A DNA stretch of 64,000 nucleotides. Origin: Isoetes taiwanensis (taxonomy: Eukaryota; Streptophyta; Lycopodiopsida; Isoetales; Isoetaceae). A model generated the notes under the pieces. The model was not told the origin of the DNA. It worked only from the letters and a program-made list of their open reading frames with translations, and ran no database searches. Where the stretch lies: positions 6,510,932 through 6,574,931 of the forward strand of contig JAJEKV010000056.1 of the NCBI GenBank assembly GCA_021234155.1, given 5' to 3'. Of this stretch, positions 45,050-55,331 are shown piece by piece. Positions within the stretch are counted from its first letter, which is position 1. Each line of letters starts with the position of its first letter. The translations under genes and the position numbers were made by a program.

Positions 45050-46349
45050 AGAAAGGAAGGAAGGAAGGAAGGAAGGAAGTATATTTTAATGTCCGCGGAG
45101 GCCAAACTGACCTATGAGATGGTACATGCAGTACATAAAATAGATAAAAACCACATCGAAAGTACAAATGCTGCTATACAATATGTCCCTACTACTGGGA
45201 TGGAAAAACCCCCATGTGGGAGGAAAAACCTTGGTAGTAGGCTCTCAGATGCCCTGTCCCATAATGGATACTCTAACGGTGGAGACCTGCAAAATGTAGG
45301 ATGCAGGACGTGCAACCATCGGCGATGCCAGCAAGTGATGCAGTGGTGTCTCAGAGCATCTAAGATCATCATGTGCTACTCAGATGTGCGTATATGCCGG
45401 ACACTCTTGCAGTGATGTTCATCCTCTATTGTTTGCATGCGGCAACACTGGCATATTCTCTCATGCCTGGGGATTCTCTGCCCTCCATCCGTACTCCAGC
45501 GACCTGTTTCAATTCTGAGATGATACGACCCCGTCCTCACAGAGGCAATAGCATCAGGCATAGCCACAATCTATTGGTAGTCTATAGACCATGTTGCGAA
45601 CCACCGCTTACAGTGCTCCTACCATACTCTCTTCAGTCGTTGTGGCCCGTGTGCCAATAACAAAGCCTTAGGGGGAAGACGTTGTGCATCCGTGCTATTG
45701 ACCTTATGGAAATATGCAAGATGCCTGGTCATAGCGCAATGTTGCAGGGGCCAGATACCAGTCTCATATAGCAAAACCGAATAAGGCACCATATCCTTGA
45801 CACCTAGGCTGTATGTCAAGAAGGCCTTTTGCGCCCTCTCTAGCATATCCCACGTGTTCTTGCTAATCGTTGAATCCCAGACCTCTGCCCCATACATCAG
45901 TACTGGTTCAACGAGCGCTCTGAACAGGTGTTCTCTACGTGCCCAGTCACAGAGGTCTATTCTGTAGCAGCTATTTTGCATAGCATACATGGGTTTCCAT
46001 CCCATTGTGACCTTTCTTTCCACACAATCATCCCATAGCATGCTAGCGGAGAAGTCGATTCCCAGATACTTGAAGGTCCTTACGACATCCACCTTCTATC
46101 CTCTTTAGCAGAGATCTGGGATATCATGTTGCGAGGAGAGGATTGCCAGGAGCTTAGTTTTCTGCAGGTTCACCATCATTACTGCTGTGTCACAACCCAC
46201 TAAGAGCATCCAAATGCTGCTGCATACTCCTGGCTGTGGGGGTAGCAAGTCCACATTGTTTGCATAGAGCAATTGCCTTATACTATATGCCTCTGGTAGT
46301 TGTGGGCCACCGCCCCCATATTCTTGCATCCAGGTCTCCAATTTGTCAA
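45050..46349 (-). mobile_element. LINE-B copy, 3' part (outer host of a nested LINE)
   Basis: (GGAA)n on the plus strand at 45055-45078 is the 3' tail. The stem-loop is at 45186-45242. Coding pieces: 45567-45376 (RIETGRWSTDGGQRIPRHER and the cysteine cluster), 46092-45619 (FKYLGIDFSASMLWDDCVER; RALVEPVLMYGAEVW; SLGVKDMVPYSVLLYE) and 46341-46105 (LETWMQEYGGGGP and QLLYANNVDLL, a YADD box changed to YANN). The element stops within IDKLETW at the tail of LINE-C and continues at 50725-50935. Confidence 0.8.
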
Positions 46350-46425
46350 TATGAAATGAAATGAAATGAAATGAATTAATCTAGCTCTTTAGAACCTTAA
46401 AGGTCATGGAGCCTAATTACAACTG

Positions 46426-47612
46426 TTAAAGTCTCATGAGTAGATCACGGTGTGACCCTACTGTTTGAATATAAATACCAAGTTCATAAAAGTCCATATC
46501 AAACAATGAATATAAATTATCTACTTGAATATTGAAATTTTCCTGTATATCAAGATATGCTGGACATTGCAGAAGGGAGTGCCTTTCATCTTCAACCCGT
46601 TGTTGAGTACAAACAAGGCACAACCTTTCTTCCCTAGGAGCACCACTCCATCTCCCGGTCTCAATGCGTAGATGATGCGAGCTACACCTGAATCTTGCTA
46701 TCGTCTTCTTCATACGAGGCGAGATCCTGGAGTTAAAATAGTCCTGTTCTGCATATATCAACAATTCAACTTGTAAAATTTCAGTCTAGAACCTGGATCA
46801 GCTCACATCCTCTCAAGCACTTGATTCTACACTAGGTCCCGTGCTCCCAAATCTGTTTCTGGTCAATTTTGCTCACTAATACCCCAACGTCTAGTCTAAT
46901 CTTTCATATTCTTATACTAACCAAACTGAGTGGAAGAGAGCATTGCTTGCTTTGAAGGCCTATGATTGAACTGCTGTAACACTCTATTAACAAAACATAT
47001 GGACTGATAAAAGGCTGCTTCTAGAGGTATCAAACCTATTTCTCCCAACATGATTGCATAAGGAGTTTGCTTTTTCAAGCCGAACTCCTCTCTTAAGAAA
47101 AGCTTCAAAATATTTTCTAGCTGCATCCTTTGCTTTACAGAAAGTCTAGGCCCTTAAATTGGAGCACCATAAAGCACTACGATTTGCACAAGAATCTTAA
47201 ACAGAATCATTTTCAAGCCCCAATCCTGTAGCCCTGCTTTATGACATCTAAATAGCATTGAATACAAAGCTGCTTTCTCACCAAAAGTTCTTCTCTTAAT
47301 ACACTCTTTCCAAGAGTACTTGGAAGAGAAATCTAAACCCAAATACTTAAAAGTACTTACAGTTTCAATGCTGGTGCCTAAATAGGTGAAAGTCAATTTT
47401 TTAGCAGTGCCAACTATCATGATTTTAGATTTCGACAAATTAACCTTCATACTTTTGGCTGCACAAAATGAAGCTAAATTATCCAAAAGTGGTTGCAATC
47501 CCTCTTCATCGTCTGCTAATAAAACCACATTATCAGCACACAAGAGCAGTTGAATCCGAAAATCACCAATTTTTGTGTCTGCTAAGCTTGAGGGCTCAGA
47601 TATGCCCCCAGT
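46426..47612 (-). pseudogene. LINE-C ORF2, C-terminal part
   Basis: Pieces in order on the minus strand: TGGISEPSSLADTKIGDF and LLLCADNVVLLADDEEGL (catalytic box degraded), KYLGLDFSSKYSWKECIKRR, a piece at 47126-46917 (LREEFGLKKQTPYAIMLGE), and 46764-46426 with RIETGRWSGAPREERLCLVC and DERHSLLQCPAY, the cysteine-histidine cluster shared by LINE-A and LINE-B. Stops and frame changes separate the pieces. Confidence 0.75.
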
Positions 47613-47995
47613 CAACCATTTAATTGATGTCAGCAGTCTTATTGCTGCCACGGTTTTTCCCTCGAAAACCCTTCGGGGCGGGGGTTTTTTAATCCGGGCA
47701 GTAATGTGACTGCTGCGCTTTTTGTATTGGGTCCCATAGGCCGATTGGTCTCCGTGGATGATAAAAGCACACTAGTTCCTTAGCAATGTGGTCTCGAGTT
47801 CGAGACCGCCCAGAATCGCACTCGGTACTGTTGGGGGTCAAATCCCAACAGACGCAATGTAAGGTGGTTGGGCGCAGGGCCCAACCAAACAATGTAGTGT
47901 GGTGTGTGGTCACATGTCCAGTTGGATGCTGCCTAGTGGCGTGACGTTAAAACTACTATCTATCTATCTATCTATCTATTCTTTCACACAACCAT
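47613..47995 (+). mobile_element. Composite retroposon: LINE-A 3' end plus SINE-like unit
   Basis: The insert 47620-47988 is flanked by CAACCAT on both sides (47613-47619 and 47989-47995). The left part (47620-47766) is a LINE-A 3' end with stem-loop and CTCCGTGGATG block but no pentanucleotide tail. The right part (47767-47955) has a B-box-like GAGTTCGAGACC and a possible A-box (TTAGCAATGTGG), and ends in (CTAT)n at about 47956-47979. The single outer duplication says both parts arrived together, for example by 3' transduction or as a chimeric transcript. Confidence 0.7.
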
Positions 47996-48007
47996 GAATC
48001 TAATTCG

Positions 48008-49061
48008 TCAATGAAGAGCCCGAAGAGAGTGGGTGACACGGGGCATCCTTATCGAACTCCAATCGTATTTTGAACTTCTGTATCTTCTTGAAAGCTTCAA
48101 AATAACCTCAGAATACAATTTAGACATGGCATACCTGATAGATTGTGGAACACCCAATTGCTTCAGACGATAAGCAAGATCCTTCCTGGGAATAGTATCA
48201 AAGGCTTTCGTGAAATCAATAAAAGCAAGATACAAAGCCTTCCTGGGTCCTTTGGTTCTTTCAAATAATATCTTAAGTGCTAGAGCATGATCTAAAGTAC
48301 CATGGTGCCTCCTAAAACCTGCCTGAAATTTAGATCTTTTATCATTATCATCTGCCCAAATACTAAGCCTCTTCTCCAGCAATGAACCAGACAACTTAGT
48401 GAAAACATTTCCGATGAGAATAGTTCTATAATTATGCACATCATTCTTGTCTCCAGATTTATAAATCGGAAAGACTAGATTCTCCTTCCAAACCCTCCAG
48501 AAACCCTCTCTCACCGATCTATTCAATAAATCCATGGTGGCCTTCAAAGCTCTATCTCCAGCCCACTTTAATAATTCCATCTGAAGTCCTTCAAGGTCTG
48601 CTGATTGTCCATTGGACATATTCCTCAATGCCACTTTCACATCTCCTTCAATGAATAAATCTTCCTCGAAAGCCACAGGTGGCATACACTCTGCTGCAGA
48701 ATTGTTATATCACTCTTTGACCAAAGAGAGCAATGCATTGAGATCTATAGCGTTTGTGAAAGACTTGCACAAAATGGTGCTCCAGAAAGATTTAGGATGT
48801 TCTTTCAATCTGTCACTAAGCTCTGCTTGCTTTTTTCCTATAAAAATCCATCTTCTTCTTCCTTAGTAAGTTCCTGTACCATTTTGGGTTTTTCAAACAT
48901 GTGGATAAGATACTAGTCCTAGTTTCCTGGCATTCTGCATTCCACCAACCATTGGAAGGGTGCCTAGAACTTCTTTTCTTGCTGAGACCAAATGCCTCTT
49001 TTGCAGCATCCCTGATCAGGCCTGTAAAAAGCAAGTGAGCATATTCAATATTGGAGGGCAA
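48008..49061 (-). pseudogene. LINE-C ORF2, linker and reverse transcriptase palm
   Basis: The minus strand reads NGWWNAECQETRTSI (49061-48816 piece, the linker seen also in LINE-A), then NGQSADLEGLQMELLKWAGD, GFRRHHGTLDHALAL, YLAFIDFTKAFDTIPRKDLA with the motif A aspartate, and near 48010-48060 (after a frame slip) GCPVSPTLFGLFIDELDSW. It breaks at 47995 where the composite insert sits. The order and spacing match a standard non-LTR reverse transcriptase. Confidence 0.8.
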
Positions 49062-49210
49062 AGATACCTCTATAAGTTTCTCCTCAATTTCTCCTCAAGA
49101 CATTTTCTATATTCAGACGCTTTACTATAATTAACCTTTAATTTTGATCTTGATATTTCTTGGGTAAATGAGGCCTAAATATCTCCAAAAGCAAAGGGGC
49201 ATGATCAGAC

Positions 49211-49985
49211 TCAGGCATTTGATTGCCCACATGAAGTGCACTGATTGAATTTTCTCTTACTGCCAATACATACTCTATTACACGAGCTCTTGTATGCGTT
49301 GAAGCAAGTAAATGATCCAGTTGATAAAAATTTGCGTGTACCATTCAATATCTTAAGCTCACACGTAGTGCCAAGATCAAGTAGTAAAGTACCCATCTGA
49401 TTTGTCTCTTTATCTTTTGAATCTCTTTGAAAGAAATCTTCTTCAAGCTCCAACAAATGAACATCTCCAGCTTGCTGATATGTGATTGATTGCAGGTTCC
49501 CTATGCGTGCATTAAAGTCTCCTACTAGGATTATTTTGCCCAATTCTTGAAGCAAGATAACATCTTTGCAAATATTATGGAAGGGATTTTCCCTATCCAA
49601 ATTGCCATGTTTATAAATTTTCATATGCAAGGGAGCAAAATAGAAAAGAGCAATGAAAATAGCATGCTCTGAGAGATCTAATCTCAACCAGAGGTACTGA
49701 TTCATGTCATCTATAGAATGTACTGAAACCAAATGTGCAATTTCAGATTTAGCATATGATGCCATATCTCCAAACCCTCTTCCCAGACCGCATTCCTTCT
49801 CATTCCATGCACTTCCGATTAATGAAAAGCCTTCCAATTATGGAAAAGAATTGGATTGATGTTGCCATGTCTGTGTGAGCAAGATAAGATCATTATTTTG
49901 CCAAATGCCGTTTGCAGCATCTAATCTTGCTTGATTGGCTCCGTGCGATTCCAAAGTATGACCTTCAAGGTCTGAGCTTCCTATG
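49211..49985 (-). pseudogene. LINE-C endonuclease
   Basis: An AP-type endonuclease that would nick target DNA for primed reverse transcription. The N-terminal strand (LKVILWNRTEPIKQD at about 49960-49916) and NDLILLTQTWQHQ (about 49895) are in different frames. The main piece 49837-49211 has GSAWNEKECGLGRGFGDMAS, KIILVGDFNARIG with the GDFN box, and TRARV-type residues in another frame near 49280. Frame breaks make it non-functional. Confidence 0.7.
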
Positions 49986-49989
49986 CCTT

Positions 49990-50700
49990 TCTTCTTGTTG
50001 TTATTACTGCTCTACCACTGCTATGCAGATATGCCATGATACCAGATGCCCGTGCCTGTTCTACTTTGTCCCATTCTCGTTTCTTGATCTCAATTTGCGC
50101 AGGGGTAAGATCCGTATGAAGCCATATTCTCTTTTATCCTTTTAGAGCACTCTGATTATGAAGAACCCTCTCTTTTGCTTCTATGCTTTGAAATTTCACA
50201 AGTATAGGCCTATTAGAATTCCCTGGCTTACCAATTCGCCTACAATTCACAAATTGAGGCTTACTGAGATGCATAATTTCTTTAAAGAAATGCTCAACAA
50301 CCTGGTGAGGATCTTCATTCTCAGATTCATGAAGCCCAAAAATTTTCAAATTTCTAGCCCTTGCCTGCTGTGCTTGTCTTTTTGAAGCGGCTAATTCTTC
50401 TTGAAAGGTCATTTGTTCTTTCAAGAGATTAGCGAGTTTTTCTTGAATCCCTTCCAGGTTTGAAGTACCAGGATCCTGGCCCTATAAAGGGTTTTGCAAA
50501 TTGAGATTCTGTTCATGCAATTCGTGATTTTGCTTAACCACATCACTGACCAATTGTTTCAATCTAGAATTTTCTTCAAGCAATTCAAATTTCATACCAT
50601 AATAATCTTTCTTCATCTCGATCATCATGGCAAGCAAATTTGCATTGTGTCCTTCGTACTCTAGTTGAAGATCCTGTCTTCTTCCCTCTTGTCATGTACG
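49990..50700 (-). pseudogene. LINE-C ORF1, coiled-coil RNA-binding protein
   Basis: The segment 50424-50134 reads MTFQEELAASKRQAQQARAR, NLKIFGLHESENEDP, NCRRIGKPGNSNRPILVKFQ and KERVLHNQSALKG. This is the pattern of L1-type ORF1 proteins with an RRM core (RxxNLxIFGL, RxGK, RPILVKF). After a stop and frame change, LHTDLTPAQIEIKKREWDK follows (about 50115-50060), as in the C-terminal domain of that family. The upstream part to about 50700 is rich in Glu, Gln, Lys and Leu and probably coiled coil. Such proteins form trimers on LINE RNA. Confidence 0.65.
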
Positions 50701-50724
50701 AAATCTGAAGATGTATTGTTCAGG

Positions 50725-50935
50725 CAGTCAAAGAGCGTTGGAGATAATGGACATCCCTCTTATGGTGCTAGCAACTCGCTGATCTGAGGCAGGCAATGCA
50801 GCGTATATCCCATCATAGAGTCTGTAAACTATGGGTCCGAGACGAGGCGCAGCTGGGTCTTTAGAGCCTTGCAATCAACGTCAAACCAGGGATTCTGAGG
50901 GAATTGTTACCAAAGAAGTGATGTTTGTGTTGGAG
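50725..50935 (-). mobile_element. LINE-B copy, 5' part, beyond the nested LINE-C
   Basis: The minus strand reads PWFDVDCKALKTQLRLVSDP (linker before reverse transcriptase) and, nearly at once, IVYRLYDGIYAAL and GCPLSPTLFD (palm). About 250 residues expected in between are missing, so the copy had an internal deletion. The last residues fit directly to the LETWMQEYGGG piece at 46341, on the other side of LINE-C. Confidence 0.65.
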
Positions 50936-51643
50936 AGATTGGATAGTTTTTTGCACGGGCTTTCACTTTGCATGTGAGAGGACAAAAGATTAATTGGCAG
51001 TCACTTGTGGTTAAAACGAAGCAAAATGTGACAACAAAGGGTGAGAAAGAAGATGAGTATATGTCCTTGCTTCCTCATGCAAATGTTGTTGGTTGTGTAG
51101 TGTAGTGTACTATTTTGTCATCAAACCCTTGATTGTTGAGTTAGATAAGCAGAAGGATGACTTGAATCATAGAGTTAAAATCGCAGCCACTGAAATGAAG
51201 GAAAAAGGGAAGTTGTGGAAGAAGTACAGTTACTGAGATGGATGCTGCAAAAAAGCAAATTGAAGCAGCATAGGCCAGGTGTGAGCACTCCAATATCACT
51301 ACATTCTTGTCATCAATGCTAGTTACCAAGGAAAAGAACTTTTGGAGGCGACAACAGTATGCAAAAGTGTAAATAAAATTCACAAAGGGGTAATTGCTAA
51401 GGACCATTACAATTACATAGTGCTTAATACTTTTCTTTTTGCAGTCATCATTCTTTTTATTTTTTTAGCAAGCAGAAGATGAAGAACATGGACTTCAACC
51501 AAAGGCTAGAGAAGTTGAAAGAAATAGCCTCATCTCTGAATAAGATGTCTGGACTAAAACTCAACTTTCCATTTTTGAAGCCCGGGGGATTCACCTCTAT
51601 TATAGGTATATATGCCACGTGCATTCCTTAGGTTGCCAAAAAA
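50936..51643 (+). other. Spacer; former insertion target of an L1-type LINE
   Basis: No recognised gene. Around 51460-51560 a plus frame reads QAEDEEHGLQPKAREVER after a TTTTTTAG acceptor-like site and could be a degraded exon. The sequence up to CCCATTGTATAC at 51644-51655 continues after the LINE at 55332. Confidence 0.4.
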
Positions 51644-51655
51644 CCCATTGTATAC

Positions 51656-53205
51656 TTGGGTTGGCCCAGGATTGTCACAGGCTCGTCATGATCGAATGTA
51701 TGCAAATAGTGTGCTTTGCGATATATGTCCACGGTTATGGAGGCTTAATTATTTGGCACAAGCAGTCTCGGACCATAATCCTCAAATTCTTGAAAATCGT
51801 GAACTTACTCATAGTCGACAAAAGAGAAAAACGGTATTTAAATTGAATACTAGATGGTTGCCTAATGAGGAGTTTGAAGCAGGATGTCAGGAGGCTTGGC
51901 AAAAGGCTTCATCTCAACAACATGGTATGCGAAGAATTGTTGAGGCTTTGGCAAATGTCAAGATTTTTGCGAAAAGGTGGGGAGCGCAACGAGTTCGTGA
52001 AGAAAAAGAGACATTAAGTAAGTTATATGATGAATTAGAGGAGCTTAAGAAAGTGGGTACGAACTCTTTTAGATTGCAACAGGTTATTGATGCTATTCGT
52101 GGTCTTGAAGTGGCCCAAATTCAATCAGCACGAGTTAAATCTGGATTAACCTAGCTGAAAGATGGAGATCGCTGTAATAAGCTATTTTTTAGAGCTTCAA
52201 AGCAGAAGAGGTATGCAGCTACTATGCACTCTTTATCTCTGCCGGATGGGAGGGTAATGACAGAGCCAAATGAGATTAAGCAGTCCCTTACTCAATACTT
52301 TGAAACTTTTTTTAAGGTCAAACACTTGCCTCATGAAGATGTAATGCAGGATATTGTGCTTTCTAAGGTTCATGCAATTCTTTCACAAGAGGAATCTCAA
52401 TTGTTAGAGGCCCCACTTTCCATGTCTGAATTGCGAGCAACAACATTTGAGTTGGCTTCAGATAAATGTCCAGGTATGGATGGTATCCCTGTAGAATTTT
52501 TTAAAAGGTATTGGGAATGGACGTCAGTAAGCATTATGGAGGCCTACAAGGATTTGTGTACTTCACATCAATTTGATAGGATTTTGAATACGGGTTTGAT
52601 TTCTCTTATTCCTAAAGTGAAAGAACATGTGAGCATTCATGATTGGCGCCCAATAACTCTTCTATCTACTATCTATAAAATTATTGCAAAAGCCTATCTG
52701 CAAAGACTTAAACAGGTTTTGGGATTGAGAATAGATGCGCTCGGTCGGGGCTTTCTTCCAGGTCGGCAATTTTTTCATAATATAGTGGCAGCATATGAAG
52801 GAGTTCATTGGGCCCAATGTTCAGGTCAAAATCTTCTATATTTAAAATTGGATTTTGCTAAAGCTTATGATAGTGTGAAATGAACTTTCTTGGATGCCAT
52901 GCTTTTGAAATTGGGATTTGGGTCTGGTTTCCGATCTATGATGCAAAAAATGTTGATTTCTGCTAAGGGGGTAGTACTGTATCATGGAGAACCATTGGTG
53001 CTTTTTCCAATTGAACGTGGAATAAGGCAAGGTTGCCCTTTAGCTCCTTTTTTGTTTACTATAGTGGCAGAAGGACTTTCGCAACTATTGCATGAGGCTG
53101 AAAAGGATGGTTTGGTAAAGGGATTATTATTGGAGGAAGGTGAACAGGTTTTGGTTAATCAGTTTGCAGACGATACCGTCTTGCTAGTAGATGGTGAACC
53201 CTGGA
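51656..53205 (+). pseudogene. L1-type ORF2: endonuclease end, linker, reverse transcriptase
   Basis: Order of motifs: YANSVLCDICPRLWRLNYLA and SDHNPQIL (end of endonuclease), a charged linker (GLEVAQIQSARVKSGLT then TAG), LKDGDRCNKLFFRASKQKR, FELASDKCPGMDGIPVEFFK, LISLIPKVKEHVSIHDWRPI, GFLPGRQFFHNIVAAYEGVH, LYLKLDFAKAYDSVK with motif A aspartate then TGA, RGIRQGCPLAPFLFTIVAEG and NQFADDTVLLVDGE (catalytic FADD at about 53167). Apart from two single-base stops it is in good order. This enzyme class primes on nicked genomic DNA and copies its own poly(A) RNA. Confidence 0.88.
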
Positions 53206-53606
53206 CTACCACAGTCGTCGGATCTGTCAATCCGACGGCCCAGACTGTATGTTGGAGCCCCTGGACACCTCTCGTTTCGATTATGCTCAATTATGATTGG
53301 GGACGCCTATGATTTTAAGATGTCGAATACGAGTTTGCCTAAGGTTTTGATGGTATATCGAGCCTCTATACGGTTTCGCTTAAGCTTTTAGAATATGAAA
53401 TACGGGGATTCGAACCTCTACCAAAATAACTCAATGTCCTAATCAAACTACTTTAACCAATCTAACCAGTGAGCTAATGTGACTATTTTTTATCTTAAAT
53501 CTATGTTTTTTTTTATAATAACCCATTGAATTGTTTTAGGGATATGGTCTATGATTTCAAGAATTATATCTATATCAAATCCCCCTGGAACCCCCTGTTA
53601 TTTTGC
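53206..53606 (-). mobile_element. SINE-like insertion: tRNA-like boxes plus repeat X
   Basis: The sequence breaks the LINE reading frame between FADDTVLLVDGE and ILDIFSIASGCLLNWAK. On the minus strand TTAGCTCACTGGTTAGA (about 53490) fits an A-box region and GAGGTTCGAATCCCC (about 53410) a B-box. The other side (53520-53606) is repeat X. Near 53210-53240 there is a short palindrome (GTCGGAT-CTGTCA-ATCCGAC). A target duplication was not found and a few LINE codons seem lost. Confidence 0.5.
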
Positions 53607-55252
53607 TACATATTCAAAAAGATTTTGGATATATTTTCAATTGCATCTGGCTGTCTCCTTAATTGGGCTAAGTGTAGTGCTTTATGGGTGGGGAAGGAAG
53701 CAGTTCCGCAATTTTTATATGAGTATGCCTGGAAGGTTGTTGTACCATCTGCAAAGACAAAGCTTCTAGGAGTCCCCTTTTGTTTAGATATTGACATGAA
53801 TGAAGCATGGGATGAAATTATCTTAAATTTACAAAGGCAACTGATTTGGTGGAGAGGTTCAAAGTTATCCTTGGCAGGTAGAATTCAAGTAGCTAAGTCA
53901 GTATTGAACAATACGCATATTTATTTGGTTTCGGTTCTATTGGCTCCAGCTTCTAAGTTTGCAGAGATAAAAAAGATTGTAAGAGATTTTGTCTGGTGTA
54001 CCGATCAAGGAGGCACTGTGAAGGTGGCGTGGAAGAAATGTATGTTGTTTAAACAACAAGGAGGACTTGGTATGTTGGATCTTTCTTTACAGGGTAAGGT
54101 CTTAGCTTCTAAGCTATTGTTCAGTTTGTTGAAAGACGATTGTGCATCACCAGGTATGAAGTTACTTAAACAATCAGTAAAGAACTGTATGGTTTTTCAT
54201 AAGCGAGGTGTGAGAATTGAGCTCCCTTGGGCATTGTTATATCCATTGAAAGCTTCTTCACATGCCTCTCCAGTACTGAAAGGCTTGCTTCGGGCCTGGA
54301 AGGTAGTCTAGCAGGTGATTACATTTGATTGGGAAGCCTGTCTCCAGGCATCTTCCCCCTTTCTGTGGTTGCCTTTGTATACTCATGGCCAACTACACCC
54401 AGTTGTAGAATTTATGCATGCGCATTCCCAAGCGAGGTGGAGGAGAGCAGGTATTATTTCTATTGAACAGTGGTATTTTGGTATTGACATTGCTCCTTGG
54501 CAATGGTTTCAAAAGACATATGGGTTGTTGGATAAAGATATCAGTATATGGGCTTATGTAGCAAGTGCCCTTCCTCTAATTAAGAAGGTGGGTAACAAGA
54601 GATCCTGGAACTTTGTTCAAGGTATTAAAGAAGGCAAGAAGCTAGTAAATTCATGCTACAGATTGCTTACCTCCTCAAATACTTTATCACCTTCTCGAAA
54701 ATGGCACTTACAGACTTATCCATCTGGAACCTTGTTTGGTCTAAATATAATCCTCCAAAGGTAAATGTTCTACTTTGGCAGGTGATTCATCGCTCTTTGA
54801 GAGTTAATGAGATGGTTCATCGCTTTAAGCCGGGAGTAAGCCCACTTTGCCCAATGTGTGAGCGGTGCATTGAAACATTGGAGCACTGTTTATATTTGTG
54901 TGCAGAGCTGAGTAGTCTTAGGTCCTGGCTGCATTCTCTTTTTGGAGTATCTTTGGATAGTCAGCACTTTCTTTTGGGTATTTATCCAAATCAGTGGACT
55001 GCTTCTAAAAGGATTGCATTTCACATGGCAAAGTCTTGGCTAATATGGAGTGTATGGAAGCGAAGGCGAAGAAAGGTCTTTTATGATAAGCGTATTTCTT
55101 CTCGGTGGTGCTTTAAAAAATTTCGTAAGAAGTTGTATAATTGCTTTCAGATCTCCAATTGGCCTGATCGTATTAAAATTCCAATATGGAGTGATCATCT
55201 AAAAGTGATTGATGCTTCAGGGACATTTCTTACTTCTGGAAGTACTTTGTAA
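53607..55252 (+). pseudogene. L1-type ORF2: thumb, connector and zf-RVT
   Basis: From 53625 the frame reads ILDIFSIASGCLLNWAKCSA, TKLLGVPFCLDIDMNEAWDE, QLIWWRGSKLSLAGRIQVAK and GGLGMLDLSLQGKVLASKLL, to a TAG at 54309. It continues to 54764 and, after a frame change, to 55252 with LLWQVIHRSLRVNEMVHRFK and the zinc-binding-like CPMCERCIETLEHCLYLC. The same domains occur at 3640-5920 and 31615-31923. Frame changes at about 54310 and 54700 show inactivity. Confidence 0.85.
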
Positions 55253-55290
55253 TATTTTGAGTGTATAATATGAAGTAAAACACGTTCTTC

Positions 55291-55321
<31 letters not shown>

Positions 55322-55331
55322 CATTGTATAC

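Larger units (their letters stand above)
46350..50720 (-). mobile_element. LINE-C, nearly full length, (TTCAT)n tail
   Basis: This is the only element here with ORF1, endonuclease, reverse transcriptase and C-terminal cysteine domain all recognisable. The tail appears as (ATGAA)n at 46350-46376 on the plus strand. ORF1 is at about 50700-49990 and ORF2 at about 49985-46426. It carries an inserted composite retroposon at 47620-47988. Catalytic YADD reads CADN (QLLLCADNVVLLAD at about 47540), so it is inactive. It sits inside a LINE-B copy. Confidence 0.8.
51656..55319 (+). mobile_element. L1-type LINE with 12-bp target duplication and poly(A)
   Basis: The body is flanked by CCCATTGTATAC at 51644-51655 and 55320-55331. 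It ends in GTTCTTCA and an A-run (55291-55319). It starts inside the endonuclease (WVGPGLSQARHDRMYAN, then VSDHNPQ), so it is 5'-truncated. It runs through linker, reverse transcriptase and zf-RVT region. It is interrupted by repeat X and a tRNA-like segment at 53206-53606. In-frame stops at 52152-52154 and 52881-52883 sit where tryptophan codons are expected. Confidence 0.9.

Noticed and set aside
53390-53500. Possible tRNA gene, minus strand
   Set aside because: B-box and A-box fit but no closed cloverleaf could be drawn, and it sits in a repeat insertion.
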